Shown: positions 5,987-6,585 of the stretch, piece by piece
Position numbering within the stretch: the stretch's first letter is position 1
How the letters are laid out: the number at the start of each line of letters is the position of its first letter
Source: ChocPot-Mid sp964511865
GTDB lineage: Bacteria; Bacteroidota; Ignavibacteria; Kapaibacteriales; UBA2268
Direction: 5' to 3'
Assembly: GCA_964511865.1 (NCBI GenBank)
Contig: CAZEHW010000203.1
Span: 1-6,585, forward strand
DNA length: 6,585 bases
Notes under the pieces: model-generated
What the model saw: the letters and a program-made list of their open reading frames with translations, nothing else
Told to the model about the DNA's origin: nothing
Databases searched by the model: none
Made by a program: the position numbers and the translations under genes

Positions 5987-6585
5987 TTATATTGGAATAT
6001 TTATTAAAATGTTTGTTCCTTCACCAATTTTTGAATTGATATTACATTCCCCCTTAAGTAATTCCACTCTTTCCAGAATATTGTCTATCCCATTACCATC
6101 CTGCCTGTTAACGGTATCAAATCCAATACCGTTATCTGATATTTCCATTTTAAGATTATTCTCATTTACGGAAATAGATACACTTGATTTAGATGCTTTA
6201 GAATGTTTTATTATATTATTAATCAATTCCTGGATTATCCTATAAATATAAATTTGCTTTCTTGTATTAGATATATTAAAAGTTAATTCTGCACAAGTAT
6301 ATTGAAAATCTATTTCAGTATTATTTTGAGTATCTCTCAATAATTTATTAATTCCGTCTTTTAATCCAAAATTATCAAGGACAGCCGGCATTAAATCATT
6401 TGCAATTGAACGCATTTCAGAAATAGTATTTTTTATTAAATCGAGAGCTTCATCAATAAATTCCAGTTTTTTTTCATTATTTGATTGTGATGCCTGTTCT
6501 AATTTTAATTTTATTGCCAACAGCATTTGTCCCAAACCATCATGAATATCTCTTGATAGCCGTTGTCTTTCTTTTTCCTGTCCGT
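5987..6585 (-). CDS. Sensor histidine kinase, HisKA_3/NarX-UhpB type (5'-truncated by the window edge)
   Basis: C-terminal 198 residues of a two-component kinase; the sensor region lies beyond the right edge. The open frame continues to the edge without a start, so a TTG at 6535 is an internal Leu codon and not the start: it would cut off the phosphorylation motif. Reading on to the edge gives ERQRLSRDIHDGLGQML, the HisKA_3 H-box, with the phospho-accepting His encoded at 6542-6544. Next come the second dimerisation helix (ending near SIANDLMPAVLDNFGLKDGI) and a HATPase_c domain with N-box QELINNIIKHSKA, G1 box SDNGIGFD, G2 GNGIDNI and closing GEGTNILINIPI. All catalytic boxes look intact. 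It would phosphorylate the response regulator whose ATG follows two bases after its stop. The signal sensed cannot be told from this window. Confidence 0.93.
   Translation of the reverse strand, partial: GQEKERQRLSRDIHDGLGQMLLAIKLKLEQASQSNNEKKLEFIDEALDLIKNTISEMRSIANDLMPAVLDNFGLKDGINKLLRDTQNNTEIDFQYTCAELTFNISNTRKQIYIYRIIQELINNIIKHSKASKSSVSISVNENNLKMEISDNGIGFDTVNRQDGNGIDNILERVELLKGECNINSKIGEGTNILINIPI

Noticed and set aside
5987..6535. Kinase gene starting at TTG 6535
   Set aside because: The frame stays open to the window edge and the codons before 6535 encode the H-box with its phospho-accepting His; starting at 6535 would remove it.

Overview
The window is AT-rich bacterial DNA carrying six protein genes. 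One is on the + strand (left end) and five are on the - strand. Several traits suggest the Bacteroidota/Chlorobiota/Ignavibacteria part of the FCB group: a head-GIN (DUF2807) lipoprotein, a TorF-like porin next to an ammonium transporter, weak or absent Shine-Dalgarno sites at some genes, and TAnnTTTG-type -7 elements before two genes. That placement is inference; there is no rRNA or other marker gene here.

Layout. 111-827 (+) encodes a lipoprotein with regularly spaced Gly-Ser-Gly turns. It converges, with only 11 bp between, on 839-2962 (-), a 707-residue fusion of a zinc-less alcohol-dehydrogenase-type (MDR) half and a Gfo/Idh/MocA half. The 175 bp before that gene hold the intrinsic terminator (3061-3098) of the next unit. 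That unit reads leftward: a TorF-like outer-membrane porin (5135-4386), then, after 30 bp, an Amt/MEP/Rh ammonium transporter (4355-3138). Before the porin lie 195 bp of non-coding DNA with a -7-like element and a clean palindrome. Further right is a two-component pair read in the same direction: a NarL/LuxR-type response regulator (5984-5331) and its histidine kinase, which runs off the right edge.

How the genes may work together. The porin and Amt look like one transcription unit giving an outer- and inner-membrane route for ammonium or a related small solute. The kinase/regulator pair immediately upstream is a plausible but unproven controller, and the palindrome between them is a candidate operator. 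No PII (glnK) gene lies beside amt.

The strongest oddity is in the transporter. Two pore residues that are nearly invariant in canonical Amt proteins are changed: the first histidine of the twin-His pair is Gln167, and the tryptophan at the outer ammonium site is Cys147. The Phe gate, Ser215, Asp159 and the second histidine are kept. I see no tRNA, rRNA, CRISPR array or insertion sequence, and no intergenic stretch exceeds 300 bp.
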